NCBI GenBank assembly: GCA_039808645.1
Contig: JBDHTL010000123.1
Coordinates: 1 to 10,454, forward strand
Length of the DNA stretch: 10,454 nt
Direction of reading: 5' to 3'
DNA from: JAJXWB01 sp039808645
GTDB lineage: Bacteria; Pseudomonadota; Alphaproteobacteria; Rhizobiales; Beijerinckiaceae
Shown here: positions 1 through 6,479 of the stretch, piece after piece
How positions within the stretch are numbered: the first letter of the stretch is position 1
How the letters are laid out: every line of letters starts with the position of its first letter
Translations under genes and position numbers: made by a program
Notes under the pieces: model-generated
Database searches by the model: none
What the model saw: only the letters and a program-made list of their open reading frames with translations
Told to the model about the DNA's origin: nothing

Positions 1-2
1 AA

Positions 3-68
3 ACAGAAGCAGACCGGCTGAGCCTGTTTCCACAGGCGCCGGCCGTCGTGCTGCGACGCGGCGATTGA
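3..68 (+). CDS. possible 3' end of an upstream gene (partial)
   Basis: One + strand frame is open from the left edge to a TGA at 66-68 and would give a 21-residue C-terminus (TEADRLSLFPQAPAVVLRRGD). About two thirds of its third codon positions are G or C, as expected for coding DNA here. Another frame is open further but has little third-position GC and runs into the riboswitch. The piece is too short to assign a family. It could equally be non-coding DNA, because a hairpin (14-42) lies inside it. Confidence 0.3.
   Translation, partial: TEADRLSLFPQAPAVVLRRGD
14..42. other. stem-loop near left edge
   Basis: CCGGC (14-18) pairs with GCCGG (38-42). After a 3-nt bulge, GCCTGT (22-27) pairs with ACAGGC (32-37) around a TTCC loop, giving 11 base pairs. 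No T tract follows on the + strand, so it is not a clear intrinsic terminator in that direction. It may protect the 3' end of an upstream transcript or may simply be coding sequence. Confidence 0.4.
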
Positions 69-92
69 CTCGCGCGCCGGCCCCGGTACATC
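65..92 (+). promoter_or_regulatory. candidate sigma-70 promoter of the gcv operon
   Basis: A -35-like TTGACT (65-70) is followed after 16 bp by a weak -10-like TACATC (87-92). Transcription would start near 99, about 20 nt before the first riboswitch aptamer, which is a sensible place. The -10 match is only about half of the consensus, so this rests mainly on position. Confidence 0.35.
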
Positions 93-118
93 TGGCCGGG
101 TCAGTCGAAGATCTTTCG

Positions 119-312
119 CGGAAGAGTCCGGCGCGGCCATCTGGCCTGTCGTCGGCGCCGAAGGCGCAACCGCCCCGGAAACGCTCAGGCAAACGGACCG
201 CGAAAGGATGACGCTCTGGAAAGCGGCGTTGCGCCGAGCGCAAGCGCCCACCGACGGGGGTAACCGGCTTCTCGCGGGGCCGGGAAATCTCTCAGGTCAC
301 GGGACAGAGGGG
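119..312 (+). ncRNA. tandem glycine riboswitch (two aptamers)
   Basis: Two glycine aptamers lie in tandem in the gcvT leader. Aptamer 1 (about 119-200) shows the signature CGCCGAAGGCGCAA at 156-169, CGCTCAGGCAAA at 182-193 and GGACCG at 195-200. Aptamer 2 (about 211-312) starts with CTCTGGA (214-220), has CACCGACGGGGGTAA at 249-263 and TCTCTCAGGT at 288-297, and closes with GGACAGAG at 302-309. CTCT (214-217) and AGAG (306-309) pair as its P1. The two are joined by a short linker of about ten bases. Tandem glycine riboswitches usually switch on glycine cleavage genes when glycine is abundant, and the position directly before gcvT fits. No terminator hairpin with a T tract is seen before gcvT, so control at translation initiation is the more likely mechanism (inference). 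Confidence 0.95.
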
Positions 313-353
313 GCGCCGCCGGCTTGCCGCTTGCGGACGCGCGTCTCGATTCC

Positions 354-365
354 GGAGGTCCCTTG
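354..365 (+). promoter_or_regulatory. Shine-Dalgarno site deciding the gcvT TTG start
   Basis: GGAGG (354-358) stands 4 nt before TTG (363-365). It favours this codon over the in-frame TTG at 324, which lies almost against the riboswitch. The adjacent GTCCC (358-362) is complementary to GGGAC (301-305) in the 3' strand of aptamer 2, so the site could be masked by the riboswitch. Confidence 0.6.
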
Positions 366-1487
366 GCCGATACATCCTCGCACGAAGCGCTCGCGCTCAC
401 GCCGCTGCACGCGCTGCATCTGCGGCTCGGCGCGCGCATGGCGCCGTTTGCCGGCTACGACATGCCGATCCAGTATCCCACCGGCGTGATGACGGAGCAC
501 CTGCACACGCGGGAAAAATGCGGGCTGTTCGACGTGTCGCACATGGGCCAGGCGATCCTGGAAGGCCCGAACGCCGCGGCGCGCCTGGAAACGCTCGTGC
601 CCGGCGACATCGTCTCGCTCGAAGTCGGCCGCACGCGCTATACGCAATTCCTCACCGCCGACGGCGGCATCATCGACGACCTGATGGTCACGCGCCTGCC
701 CGGCGACCCCGAGCGGCTGTTCATCGTCTGCAACGCCGCGCGAAAAGACGTCGATTTCGCGCTTTTGCGCGAAAAGCTGCCGGACCTGACGCTCGACGTG
801 TTCGAGGACCGGGCGCTGATCGCCGTGCAGGGACCGAAGGCGGTCGAGGTCGTGGAAGGGCTGATTCCGGGCGCGCAATCGCTCGTCTTCATGCAGGGCG
901 GCGATTTCGAATGGCGGGATTCGCCGGTCTTCGTCACGCGCTCGGGCTATACCGGCGAGGACGGCTACGAAATCTCGCTGCCGGCCTCGCAGGCGGAAGC
1001 CTTCGCCGAACGGCTGCTCTCGCATCCCGATTGCCTGCCGATCGGGCTCGGCGCCCGCGACTCGCTCAGGCTCGAAGCCGGCCTCTGCCTCTACGGCCAC
1101 GACATCGACGAGACGACCGATCCGATCGAGGCCGCGCTCGCCTGGTCGATCTCCAAGCGGCGCCGCGCGGACGGCGGCTTTCCGGGCGCTGCGCGGATTC
1201 AAAAGGCGCTTGCGGAGGGCGCGGCTCGCGTGCGCGTGGGCCTTTCCTTCGAGGGCCGGCAGCCGGCGCGCGAGGGCGCGGAAATTGCAACGCCGGACGG
1301 TCGCGTGATCGGCAAGATCACGTCCGGCGGTTTCGGGCCGAGCCTCGGCGCGCCCTGCGCGATGGGGTATGTCGCGCGCGAATTCGCCGCCGCTGGCACG
1401 GAAGTCGCCGCGCTGGTGCGCGGCAAGGCGCTGCCGGCGCGCGTGACGAAGACGCCGTTCGTTCCGAACCGTTATTTCAAGGGCTGA
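363..1487 (+). CDS. gcvT: aminomethyltransferase, glycine cleavage T protein
   Basis: GcvT transfers the aminomethyl carbon from lipoylated H protein to tetrahydrofolate, releasing ammonia and 5,10-methylene-THF. From the TTG start the protein has 374 residues, normal for the family. Recognisable family blocks are MAPFAGYDMPIQY (26-38), CGLFDVSHMGQ (53-63), the folate-site stretch TADGGIIDDLMVTR (98-111), GYTGEDGYEI (195-204), GLGARDSLRLEAGL (228-241) and the C-terminal barrel motif SGGFGPSLG (321-329). The TTG at 363 is preferred because it has a GGAGG ribosome site and the family homology starts soon after it (TPLHALHLRLGARM). It is the first gene of gcvT-gcvH-gcvPA-gcvPB and lies directly behind the glycine riboswitch. 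gcvH follows after 12 nt. Confidence 0.95.
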   Translation: MADTSSHEALALTPLHALHLRLGARMAPFAGYDMPIQYPTGVMTEHLHTREKCGLFDVSHMGQAILEGPNAAARLETLVPGDIVSLEVGRTRYTQFLTADGGIIDDLMVTRLPGDPERLFIVCNAARKDVDFALLREKLPDLTLDVFEDRALIAVQGPKAVEVVEGLIPGAQSLVFMQGGDFEWRDSPVFVTRSGYTGEDGYEISLPASQAEAFAERLLSHPDCLPIGLGARDSLRLEAGLCLYGHDIDETTDPIEAALAWSISKRRRADGGFPGAARIQKALAEGAARVRVGLSFEGRQPAREGAEIATPDGRVIGKITSGGFGPSLGAPCAMGYVAREFAAAGTEVAALVRGKALPARVTKTPFVPNRYFKG

Positions 1488-1499
1488 GAGGAGAGGTTC

Positions 1500-1877
1500 A
1501 TGGCGACGATCCGCTATACCAAGGACCATGAATACATCCGCGTCGACGGCGACATCGGCGTGGTCGGCATTTCCGACCATGCGCAGCATGCGCTGGGCGA
1601 CGTCGTGTTCGTCGAACTGCCCGCGGTCGGCAAGACCTTCGCGCAGGGCGGCGAGGCCGCCGTCGTGGAAAGCGTGAAGGCGGCCAGCGAAGTCTACGCG
1701 CCCGTCGGCGGCGAAGTGGTCGAGGTCAACGGCGATCTCGAAGGCGCGCCCGCCAAGGTCAACGAGGACCCGCTCGGCGCCGGCTGGTTCATGAAGATCC
1801 GCATTGCCGACGCGAGCCAGCTCGACGGGCTGATGGACGAGGCGGCGTATGCCGCGTTCCTGAAGACGCTGGAGTGA
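1500..1877 (+). CDS. gcvH: glycine cleavage H protein (lipoyl carrier)
   Basis: GcvH is the small soluble carrier whose lipoyl arm shuttles the aminomethyl intermediate between P, T and L proteins. The 125-residue length is typical. The lipoylation motif VVESVKAASEVYAP is present, with the modified lysine at K60 in ESVKA. The N-terminal MATIRYTKDHEYIRV and the GISDHAQHALGD stretch are also characteristic of the family. A purine-rich ribosome site (AGGAGAG, 1489-1495) lies 4 nt before the ATG. The gene follows gcvT by 12 nt and is separated from gcvPA by 132 nt containing a palindromic repeat, the only large gap in the operon. Confidence 0.97.
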   Translation: MATIRYTKDHEYIRVDGDIGVVGISDHAQHALGDVVFVELPAVGKTFAQGGEAAVVESVKAASEVYAPVGGEVVEVNGDLEGAPAKVNEDPLGAGWFMKIRIADASQLDGLMDEAAYAAFLKTLE

Positions 1878-1880
1878 AGC

Positions 1881-1991
1881 GGACCGCGAGCCTTCAGGCT
1901 CGCAGTCCAGGCATCGGGCAGTCGGCGTTCGGCAATCGAATGCCCACTGCCGACCGCCAATTGCCGATGCGAGCCTGAAGGCTCGCGGTCC
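1881..1991. repeat. palindromic intergenic element with perfect 23-bp inverted arms
   Basis: The left arm (1881-1903) and right arm (1969-1991) are perfect reverse complements over 23 bp, from GGACC at one outer end to GGTCC at the other. Each arm also contains its own small palindrome: GCGAGCC, a 4-nt loop (TTCA or TGAA), then GGCTCGC. The 65-bp core is built from short variants of TCGGCAAT on the left and their complements on the right (CTGCCGACCGCCAATTGCCGA), so pairing can continue imperfectly inwards. This architecture resembles REP/BIME-type or small non-autonomous palindromic repeats. It fills nearly the whole gcvH–gcvPA gap. I see no other copy in this window and no target-site duplication. 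In the transcript it would form a very stable hairpin. Confidence 0.85.
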
Positions 1992-2009
1992 AAACGCGAG
2001 ACTTTCGCC

Positions 2010-3350
2010 ATGCGCTACCTGCCCCATTCGCCGCAAGACCGCGCGGACATGCTGACCAAGATCGGCGTCACGTCCGTCGACGAATTGTTCGTCGACATTC
2101 CCAGGGACAAGCTGATCGACGGCCTGTCCGACCTGCCGCGCCACAAGGGCGAGATCGAGGTCGAGCGGATTCTCGCCGGCATGGCCGGCCGCAACGTGTC
2201 GGCGGGCAGCGTTCCCTTTTTCGTCGGCGCCGGCGCCTACAAGCATCACGTGCCGGCCTCCGTCGACCACCTGATCCAGCGCTCGGAGTTTCTGACGAGC
2301 TACACGCCCTACCAGCCCGAGATCGCGCAGGGCACGCTGCAATACATGTTCGAGTTCCAGACGCAGGTCGCAGCGCTCACCGCAATGGATGTGGCGAACG
2401 CCTCCATGTACGACGGCTCGACCGGCTGCGCGGAAGCCGTGCTGATGGCGCATCGCGCGACGCGGCGGCGCAAGGCGGTGCTGTCGGGCGGGCTGCATCC
2501 GCATTATGCCGAGGTCGTGCGCACCGTCTCCGACATGGCCGACGACGCGGTCGTGACCATGACGCCAGATCCGGTCGCGACAGAGGACATCATTGCCGCG
2601 ATAGACAGGGAGACGTCCTGCGTCGTCGTGCAATCTCCCGACGTGTTCGGCAATCTGCGCGACCTGCAGCCGATTGCCGACGCCTGCCACGCCAATGGCG
2701 CGCTGCTCGTCGCCGTCTTCACCGAAGCCGTGTCGCTCGGCCTCGTGAAGCCGCCGGGCGAGATGGGCGCGGACATCGTGGTCGGCGAGGGACAGTCGAT
2801 CGGCAACGCGCTCAATTTCGGCGGGCCTTACGTGGGACTCTTTGCAACACGCGAAAAATTCGTGCGGCAGATGCCGGGACGGCTGTGCGGCGAGACCGTG
2901 GACGCCAACGGCAAGCGCGGATTCGTTCTCACATTGTCGACGCGCGAGCAGCACATCCGCCGCGAGAAGGCGACATCGAACATCTGCACCAATTCCGGAT
3001 TGTGCGCGCTCGCCTTCACCATCCACATGACGCTGCTCGGCGGAATCGGGCTCGAGCGCCTCGCGCGCGTCAATCACGCGAACGCGGTGAAGCTCGCGGA
3101 CATGCTGAAGGGCGTTGGGGGCGTCGAGGTCCTGAACAAGAGCTTCTTCAACGAATTCACCTTGCGCGTGAAGGGCGATGCGGCTGGCGTCATCGAGAAG
3201 ATGGCTGCGGCGGGCGTGCTCGGCGGCGTGCCGGCGTCGCGCCTGCTGCCGAACGCCGGCCTCGACGATCTCGTGATCGTCGCCAACACCGAAGTGAACA
3301 CGGACGAGGATCGCGCGGCCTTTGTCGCGGCGCTGAAGGGAGCCATCTGA
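2010..3350 (+). CDS. gcvPA: glycine dehydrogenase (decarboxylating), subunit 1 (P protein N-terminal half)
   Basis: GcvPA forms, with GcvPB, the pyridoxal-phosphate enzyme that decarboxylates glycine and loads the remaining aminomethyl group onto GcvH. The 446-residue length is normal for the split form. The N-terminus MRYLPHSPQDRADML is characteristic. Other blocks are SYTPYQPEIAQGTLQ (97-111), NASMYDGSTG (130-139), GEGQSIG (259-265), FGGPYVGLF (270-278) and REKATSNICTNSGL (318-331). This half lacks the PLP-binding lysine, as expected, because that residue sits in GcvPB. The ATG at 2010 has only a weak upstream GAG (1998-2000) as ribosome site. The stop overlaps the gcvPB start by one base (TGATG), suggesting coupled translation of the two subunits. 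Confidence 0.97.
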   Translation: MRYLPHSPQDRADMLTKIGVTSVDELFVDIPRDKLIDGLSDLPRHKGEIEVERILAGMAGRNVSAGSVPFFVGAGAYKHHVPASVDHLIQRSEFLTSYTPYQPEIAQGTLQYMFEFQTQVAALTAMDVANASMYDGSTGCAEAVLMAHRATRRRKAVLSGGLHPHYAEVVRTVSDMADDAVVTMTPDPVATEDIIAAIDRETSCVVVQSPDVFGNLRDLQPIADACHANGALLVAVFTEAVSLGLVKPPGEMGADIVVGEGQSIGNALNFGGPYVGLFATREKFVRQMPGRLCGETVDANGKRGFVLTLSTREQHIRREKATSNICTNSGLCALAFTIHMTLLGGIGLERLARVNHANAVKLADMLKGVGGVEVLNKSFFNEFTLRVKGDAAGVIEKMAAAGVLGGVPASRLLPNAGLDDLVIVANTEVNTDEDRAAFVAALKGAI

Positions 3351-4912
3351 TGCTCAACAATCAGGGACGCCCCACGCAGGCGGGCGAAGCGCACGGCGTC
3401 GCGCGCGAGACCTTCACCGGCAACCGCGCGCTGGAAATCGACGAGGCGCTGATCTTCGACCAGGGCGGCCTCGACCGCACGGGCGTCGACATCGACGAGC
3501 CGGACGCATTTGCCGATCGCCTCGGCGGCCTCGCGCGCAAGAACAGGCCGGCATTGCCGGGCCTCAGCGAACCGCAGGCGGTGCGCCATTACGTGCGGCT
3601 GTCGCGCAAGAATTACTCGATCGACGCCGGGCTCTTTCCGCTCGGCTCGTGCACGATGAAGCACAATCCGCGTCTCAACGAGAAAATGGCCCGGCTGCCG
3701 GGCTTTGCCGACGCGCATCCGCTGCAGCCGCAATCGACCGTGCAGGGCGCGCTGGCGCTGATGCAGGAGCTTTCGCGCTGGCTCCTGTCGAGCACGGGCA
3801 TGAAAGCCGTCGCGCTGTCGCCCAAGGCGGGCGCGCACGGCGAACTCTGCGGCATGATGGCGATCAAGGCCGCGATCATTTCACGCGGCGAGGCGGCGAC
3901 TCGCAAGACCGTGCTCGTGCCGGATTCCGCGCACGGCACGAATCCCGCCACCGCGGCGCTCATCGGCTTCGAGGTTCAGTCCGTTCCGGCGGGCGAGGAC
4001 GGCTTGGTTCACCCGGCCGCCGTGCGTGAAAAACTGGGGCCGCATGTCGCGGCGATCATGCTCACAAATCCGAATACCTGCGGCCTGTTCGAGCGCGAGA
4101 TCGCCGAGATCGCGGAGGCCGTGCATCAGGCCGGCGGGTATTTCTATTGCGACGGCGCGAATTTCAACGCGATCGTCGGCGTCGCGCGTCCCGGCGACCT
4201 TGGCGTCGACGCCATGCACATCAACCTGCACAAGACGTTTTCGACGCCGCACGGCGGCGGCGGGCCGGGCTCCGGGCCGGTCGTGCTGTCGGAGCGCCTC
4301 GCCGCCTTCGCGCCTGTGCCATTCCTGCGTGAAAAGGACGGCGCGCTCGAGCTTGTCGAGGATGCGGATGGCAGCCAGGCCTTCGGCCGCATGACGGCGT
4401 TCCACGGGCAGATGGGCATGTATGTGCGCGCGCTGTCCTACATGCTCTCGCATGGCGGCGACGGGCTGCGGCAAGCCTCGCAGGACGCCGTGCTCAACGC
4501 CAATTACGTTCGCGCGGGGCTGGCCGACCTGTTCTCGCAGCCGTTCGGCGATCGTCCGTGCATGCACGAAGTGCTGTTCGACGAGAGCTGGCTCAAGGGC
4601 ACGCATGTCACGACGCTCGATTTCGCCAAGGCGCTGATCGACGAGGGCTACCATCCGATGACGGTCTACTTCCCGCTGGTGGTGAAGGGCGCGATGCTGA
4701 TCGAGCCGACGGAATCGGAATCGCGCGCCTCGCTCGATCTCTTCATCATGGCGATGCGCGATCTGGCGCTGCGCGCGCTGCGCGGCGAGACCGAACGCTT
4801 CCGGAGCGCGCCGCGTTTCGCGCCGCGCGCGCGCCTCGACGAAACGCGCGCCGCGCGCGCGCCGGTGCTCAAGTGGACGGCGCGCGCGCCCGTCGCGGAG
4901 GCGGCGGAATAG
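3350..4912 (+). CDS. gcvPB: glycine dehydrogenase (decarboxylating), subunit 2 (P protein C-terminal half)
   Basis: This is the catalytic PLP-binding subunit of the split P protein, 520 residues long. YSIDAGLFPLGSCTMKHNPR (89-108) is a family signature. The PLP Schiff-base lysine is K295 in INLHKTFSTPHGGGGPGSGP, which includes the glycine-rich loop. The C-terminus keeps a family-like RLDETRAARAPVLKW block and ends in a short alanine-rich extension. The start ATG at 3350 overlaps the gcvPA TGA. The open frame extends further upstream inside gcvPA, but translation from 3350 gives the expected N-terminus, and the TGATG junction is typical of a coupled subunit pair. It is the last gcv gene; a 10-bp stem-loop follows at 4947-4972. 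Confidence 0.97.
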   Translation: MLNNQGRPTQAGEAHGVARETFTGNRALEIDEALIFDQGGLDRTGVDIDEPDAFADRLGGLARKNRPALPGLSEPQAVRHYVRLSRKNYSIDAGLFPLGSCTMKHNPRLNEKMARLPGFADAHPLQPQSTVQGALALMQELSRWLLSSTGMKAVALSPKAGAHGELCGMMAIKAAIISRGEAATRKTVLVPDSAHGTNPATAALIGFEVQSVPAGEDGLVHPAAVREKLGPHVAAIMLTNPNTCGLFEREIAEIAEAVHQAGGYFYCDGANFNAIVGVARPGDLGVDAMHINLHKTFSTPHGGGGPGSGPVVLSERLAAFAPVPFLREKDGALELVEDADGSQAFGRMTAFHGQMGMYVRALSYMLSHGGDGLRQASQDAVLNANYVRAGLADLFSQPFGDRPCMHEVLFDESWLKGTHVTTLDFAKALIDEGYHPMTVYFPLVVKGAMLIEPTESESRASLDLFIMAMRDLALRALRGETERFRSAPRFAPRARLDETRAARAPVLKWTARAPVAEAAE

Positions 4913-4946
4913 CGCCCGTCGCGCGACACCAGGTCACGGCGACATA

Positions 4947-4972
4947 GCCGCAACGTTGACTTACGTTGCGGC
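4947..4972 (+). terminator. stem-loop after gcvPB, possible terminator without T tract
   Basis: GCCGCAACGT (4947-4956) and ACGTTGCGGC (4963-4972) form a perfect 10-bp stem with a 6-nt loop (TGACTT), 34 nt after the gcvPB stop. No run of T follows (GAATCAGGG). It may define or protect the 3' end of the gcv transcript or act only as a partial terminator. Confidence 0.5.
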
Positions 4973-5051
4973 GAATCAGGGAAAAGGATCGCCGGAACGA
5001 CGCCGCAGCCGACAAGCGGCGCATCGGCAGATGGTCCAGGGAGGAATGGCC

Positions 5052-5309
5052 ATGGCGCTGTTCCGTATGCAAATCGTGGCGTCCGACGGACGCGGCGCAA
5101 GCGAATGCGAAGCCGATCTCGCTTCATCTCGGGAAATCTGGCGCTGGATCGAACAGGTCGTGCTGCGCGACGGCTATCGCGACGGCGCGATCCGGGTTCG
5201 CGACGCGAGCGGCGACGTCGTCGTGCTGACGGGCGCGCGGGCGATACGCGCCTGCGCGCTGACCCAGCAGGCCGGCGAAGACCTGGAGAAGCTGGCGATC
5301 GCGGTGTGA
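5052..5309 (+). CDS. small conserved-type protein of unknown function
   Basis: An 85-residue protein that I cannot assign to a family with confidence. It starts MALFRMQIVASDGRG, then has an acidic stretch with an amphipathic segment (SSREIWRWIEQVVLRDGY, 25-42). A strand-like stretch follows (GAIRVRDASGDVVVLTG, 45-61), then a C-terminal helix. This beta-helix-beta layout and the N-terminal strand ending in DGRG are loosely like small DUF6894-type proteins, but that is only a resemblance. There is no signal peptide or membrane segment. The ATG at 5052 is chosen because GGGAGGA (5039-5045) lies at a good distance before it; the ATG at 5046 would be too close to that site. It lies between the gcv operon and the terminator at 5329, so it may have its own promoter or be read through from gcvPB. 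Confidence 0.7.
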   Translation: MALFRMQIVASDGRGASECEADLASSREIWRWIEQVVLRDGYRDGAIRVRDASGDVVVLTGARAIRACALTQQAGEDLEKLAIAV

Positions 5310-5328
5310 TTGACCGGCTGACCAAACA

Positions 5329-5356
5329 AAAACGCCGGCTTCTTAGCCGGCGTTTT
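5329..5356. terminator. bidirectional Rho-independent terminator
   Basis: AAAACGCCGGC (5329-5339) and GCCGGCGTTTT (5346-5356) form an 11-bp stem around TTCTTA. The T run at its right side serves + strand transcripts ending after the 85-aa gene. The A run at its left side reads as T's for - strand transcripts ending after atpF. It sits in the 70-bp gap between these two convergent genes and fits a shared terminator. Confidence 0.9.
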
Positions 5357-5379
5357 GCATTCGCGAACTCTTCGCCCGC

Positions 5380-5865
5380 TCAGTGCAGCAGGCGGCCGAG
5401 ATCCTTGATGCCCTGATCGACCAGCGCGGCGCCGCCGGCGCCGGCCGTCTCGGTCTTCAGCACCGCCTCGGCCGCACGGGTCGCGACATCGGCGGCGACC
5501 GAACGCACGTCGTTGGCGGCCTGGGCTTCGGCCTGGGCGATCTTCTCCTCGGCCTGCTTGGTGCGACGGGCGATGTAGTCGGTCATCCGCTCCTGCGCTT
5601 CCTTGGCGAGCAGTTCGGCTTCCTGCCTGGCCTGCGCGACGATGGCGGCGGCGTCGGCTTCGGCGGCCTTGCGCTTGGCCTCGAATGAAGCGAGCAGCGT
5701 CTGGGCTTCCTCGCGCAGCTTCTGCGCTTCGGCCAGTTCCTTCTTCACGCCGTCGATGCGCCCGTCGAGGGCGCCGACGATCTTGGAGTGCACGCCGTAA
5801 TAGGCGAGCACCGCGAGAAACAGGAAAAACCCGAGCGCGACGAAATGTTCGGCTTCCAACAGCAT
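5380..5865 (-). CDS. atpF: F0F1 ATP synthase subunit b
   Basis: Subunit b is one of two peripheral-stalk proteins that hold the F1 head still relative to the a subunit. The 161-residue protein has a single N-terminal membrane helix (about 8-24, FVALGFFLFLAVLAYYG). A long charged alanine- and glutamate-rich coiled coil follows (KKELAEAQKLREEAQTLLASF and onwards). This is the standard b layout. The ATG at 5865 is chosen over more distal in-frame codons because it gives the normal MLLEAEHFVALGF start and places the gene 4 nt behind atpF'. It is the last gene of the F0 operon and is followed by the terminator at 5329-5356. The absence of atpH/atpA behind it matches the split F0/F1 arrangement of alphaproteobacteria. 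Confidence 0.95.
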   Translation of the reverse strand: MLLEAEHFVALGFFLFLAVLAYYGVHSKIVGALDGRIDGVKKELAEAQKLREEAQTLLASFEAKRKAAEADAAAIVAQARQEAELLAKEAQERMTDYIARRTKQAEEKIAQAEAQAANDVRSVAADVATRAAEAVLKTETAGAGGAALVDQGIKDLGRLLH

Positions 5866-5869
5866 CGGA

Positions 5870-6418
5870 TCAGGCCTTTGCGTTCGCGAGCGCAGCAGCG
5901 ATCTTCTGCGGATCGGCCGGCTTGCCGGTGAGATGTTCGACGATGGCGGCGGCCGTGTCCTTGGCGACCGTCTCGACATTCGACATGGCCTTGGCCTTGG
6001 TGTCGGCGATCTGCGCCTCGGCGGCGGCGAGCCTGGCGTTCAGGTCGCCTTCGAGCGACTTGCGCTTGGCGTCGGTCTCGGCGGCGAGCTTCTGGTGTGC
6101 CTCCTGGCCCAGGCCCTGCGCCCTGGCCTTGGCTTCGGCGAGCGTCTTTTCGAGATCGGCGCCAGCGGCCTCGGCCTTGGCCTGCGCGGCCTTGGCGGCG
6201 TTCAGGTCGCCCGAGATCTTGTCGCCGCGATCCTTGAGGATGCCGGCGACGCGCGGCAGGGCCACGCGGCTCATCAGCAGATAGAGCGCGCCGAAGATCA
6301 GCGCCAGCCAGATCAGCTGCGAGGAGAAATGTTCGGAATCGAAGGGCGGGAAGGACGAGCCGTGTTCGGCGGCGCCGCCGTGAACCTCGGTGCCCGTCTT
6401 GTGCGCGTCGCTAGCCAT
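5870..6418 (-). CDS. atpF': F0F1 ATP synthase subunit b' (second stalk subunit)
   Basis: This diverged b-type subunit pairs with AtpF to form a heterodimeric stalk, as in photosynthetic bacteria and most alphaproteobacteria (also called atpG in some annotations). It has 182 residues. A polar, histidine-containing N-terminal extension (1-30) precedes a membrane helix at about 34-51 (QLIWLALIFGALYLLMS). The family-typical RVALPRVAGILKDRGDKISGDL follows, then a long coiled coil to about residue 150. The N-terminal extension before the membrane helix distinguishes b' from b. It follows atpE after 61 nt that contain a strong hairpin and precedes atpF by 4 nt. Confidence 0.94.
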   Translation of the reverse strand: MASDAHKTGTEVHGGAAEHGSSFPPFDSEHFSSQLIWLALIFGALYLLMSRVALPRVAGILKDRGDKISGDLNAAKAAQAKAEAAGADLEKTLAEAKARAQGLGQEAHQKLAAETDAKRKSLEGDLNARLAAAEAQIADTKAKAMSNVETVAKDTAAAIVEHLTGKPADPQKIAAALANAKA

Positions 6419-6448
6419 CGTCTGTCCGTCTCAATGCAAGAACGAAGG

Positions 6449-6473
6449 GCGCGCCCCGCAATGCGGGGCGCGC
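6449..6473. other. strong GC stem-loop between atpE and atpF'
   Basis: GCGCGCCCCGC (6449-6459) and GCGGGGCGCGC (6463-6473) form a perfect 11-bp all-GC stem with an AAT loop. It lies just 6 nt beyond the atpE stop on the transcript. On the - strand it is followed by CCTTCGTTCTTG, which is only mildly T-rich, so it is not a full terminator. Likely roles are protecting the 3' end of an atpE-containing transcript or partial termination, either of which would raise c-subunit output over the stalk subunits (inference). Confidence 0.75.
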
Positions 6474-6479
6474 GAAGAA

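Noticed and set aside
518..1531. A 337-codon + strand frame overlapping gcvT.
   Set aside because: It is a shifted-frame shadow of gcvT, very rich in Arg, Ala and Gly, and runs past the real gcvT stop into gcvH.
297..3077. A 926-codon open frame on the - strand opposite gcvT, gcvH and gcvPA.
   Set aside because: The opposite strand encodes three unmistakable enzymes in full. Long antisense frames are common in high-GC genes, and this translation is arginine- and histidine-rich, without motifs, and crosses the intergenic repeat and gene boundaries.
2885..3349. Extension of gcvPB upstream of 3350, which the open frame would permit.
   Set aside because: It would overlap the well-conserved gcvPA in another frame; the translated extension is arginine-rich noise, and the TGATG junction gives the expected start.
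4801..4912. The CG-alternating, Ala/Arg-rich end of gcvPB as a novel tail or Z-DNA element.
   Set aside because: RLDETRAARAPVLKW resembles the usual GcvPB C-terminus, so most of the stretch is ordinary conserved coding sequence; only about the last ten residues are extra.
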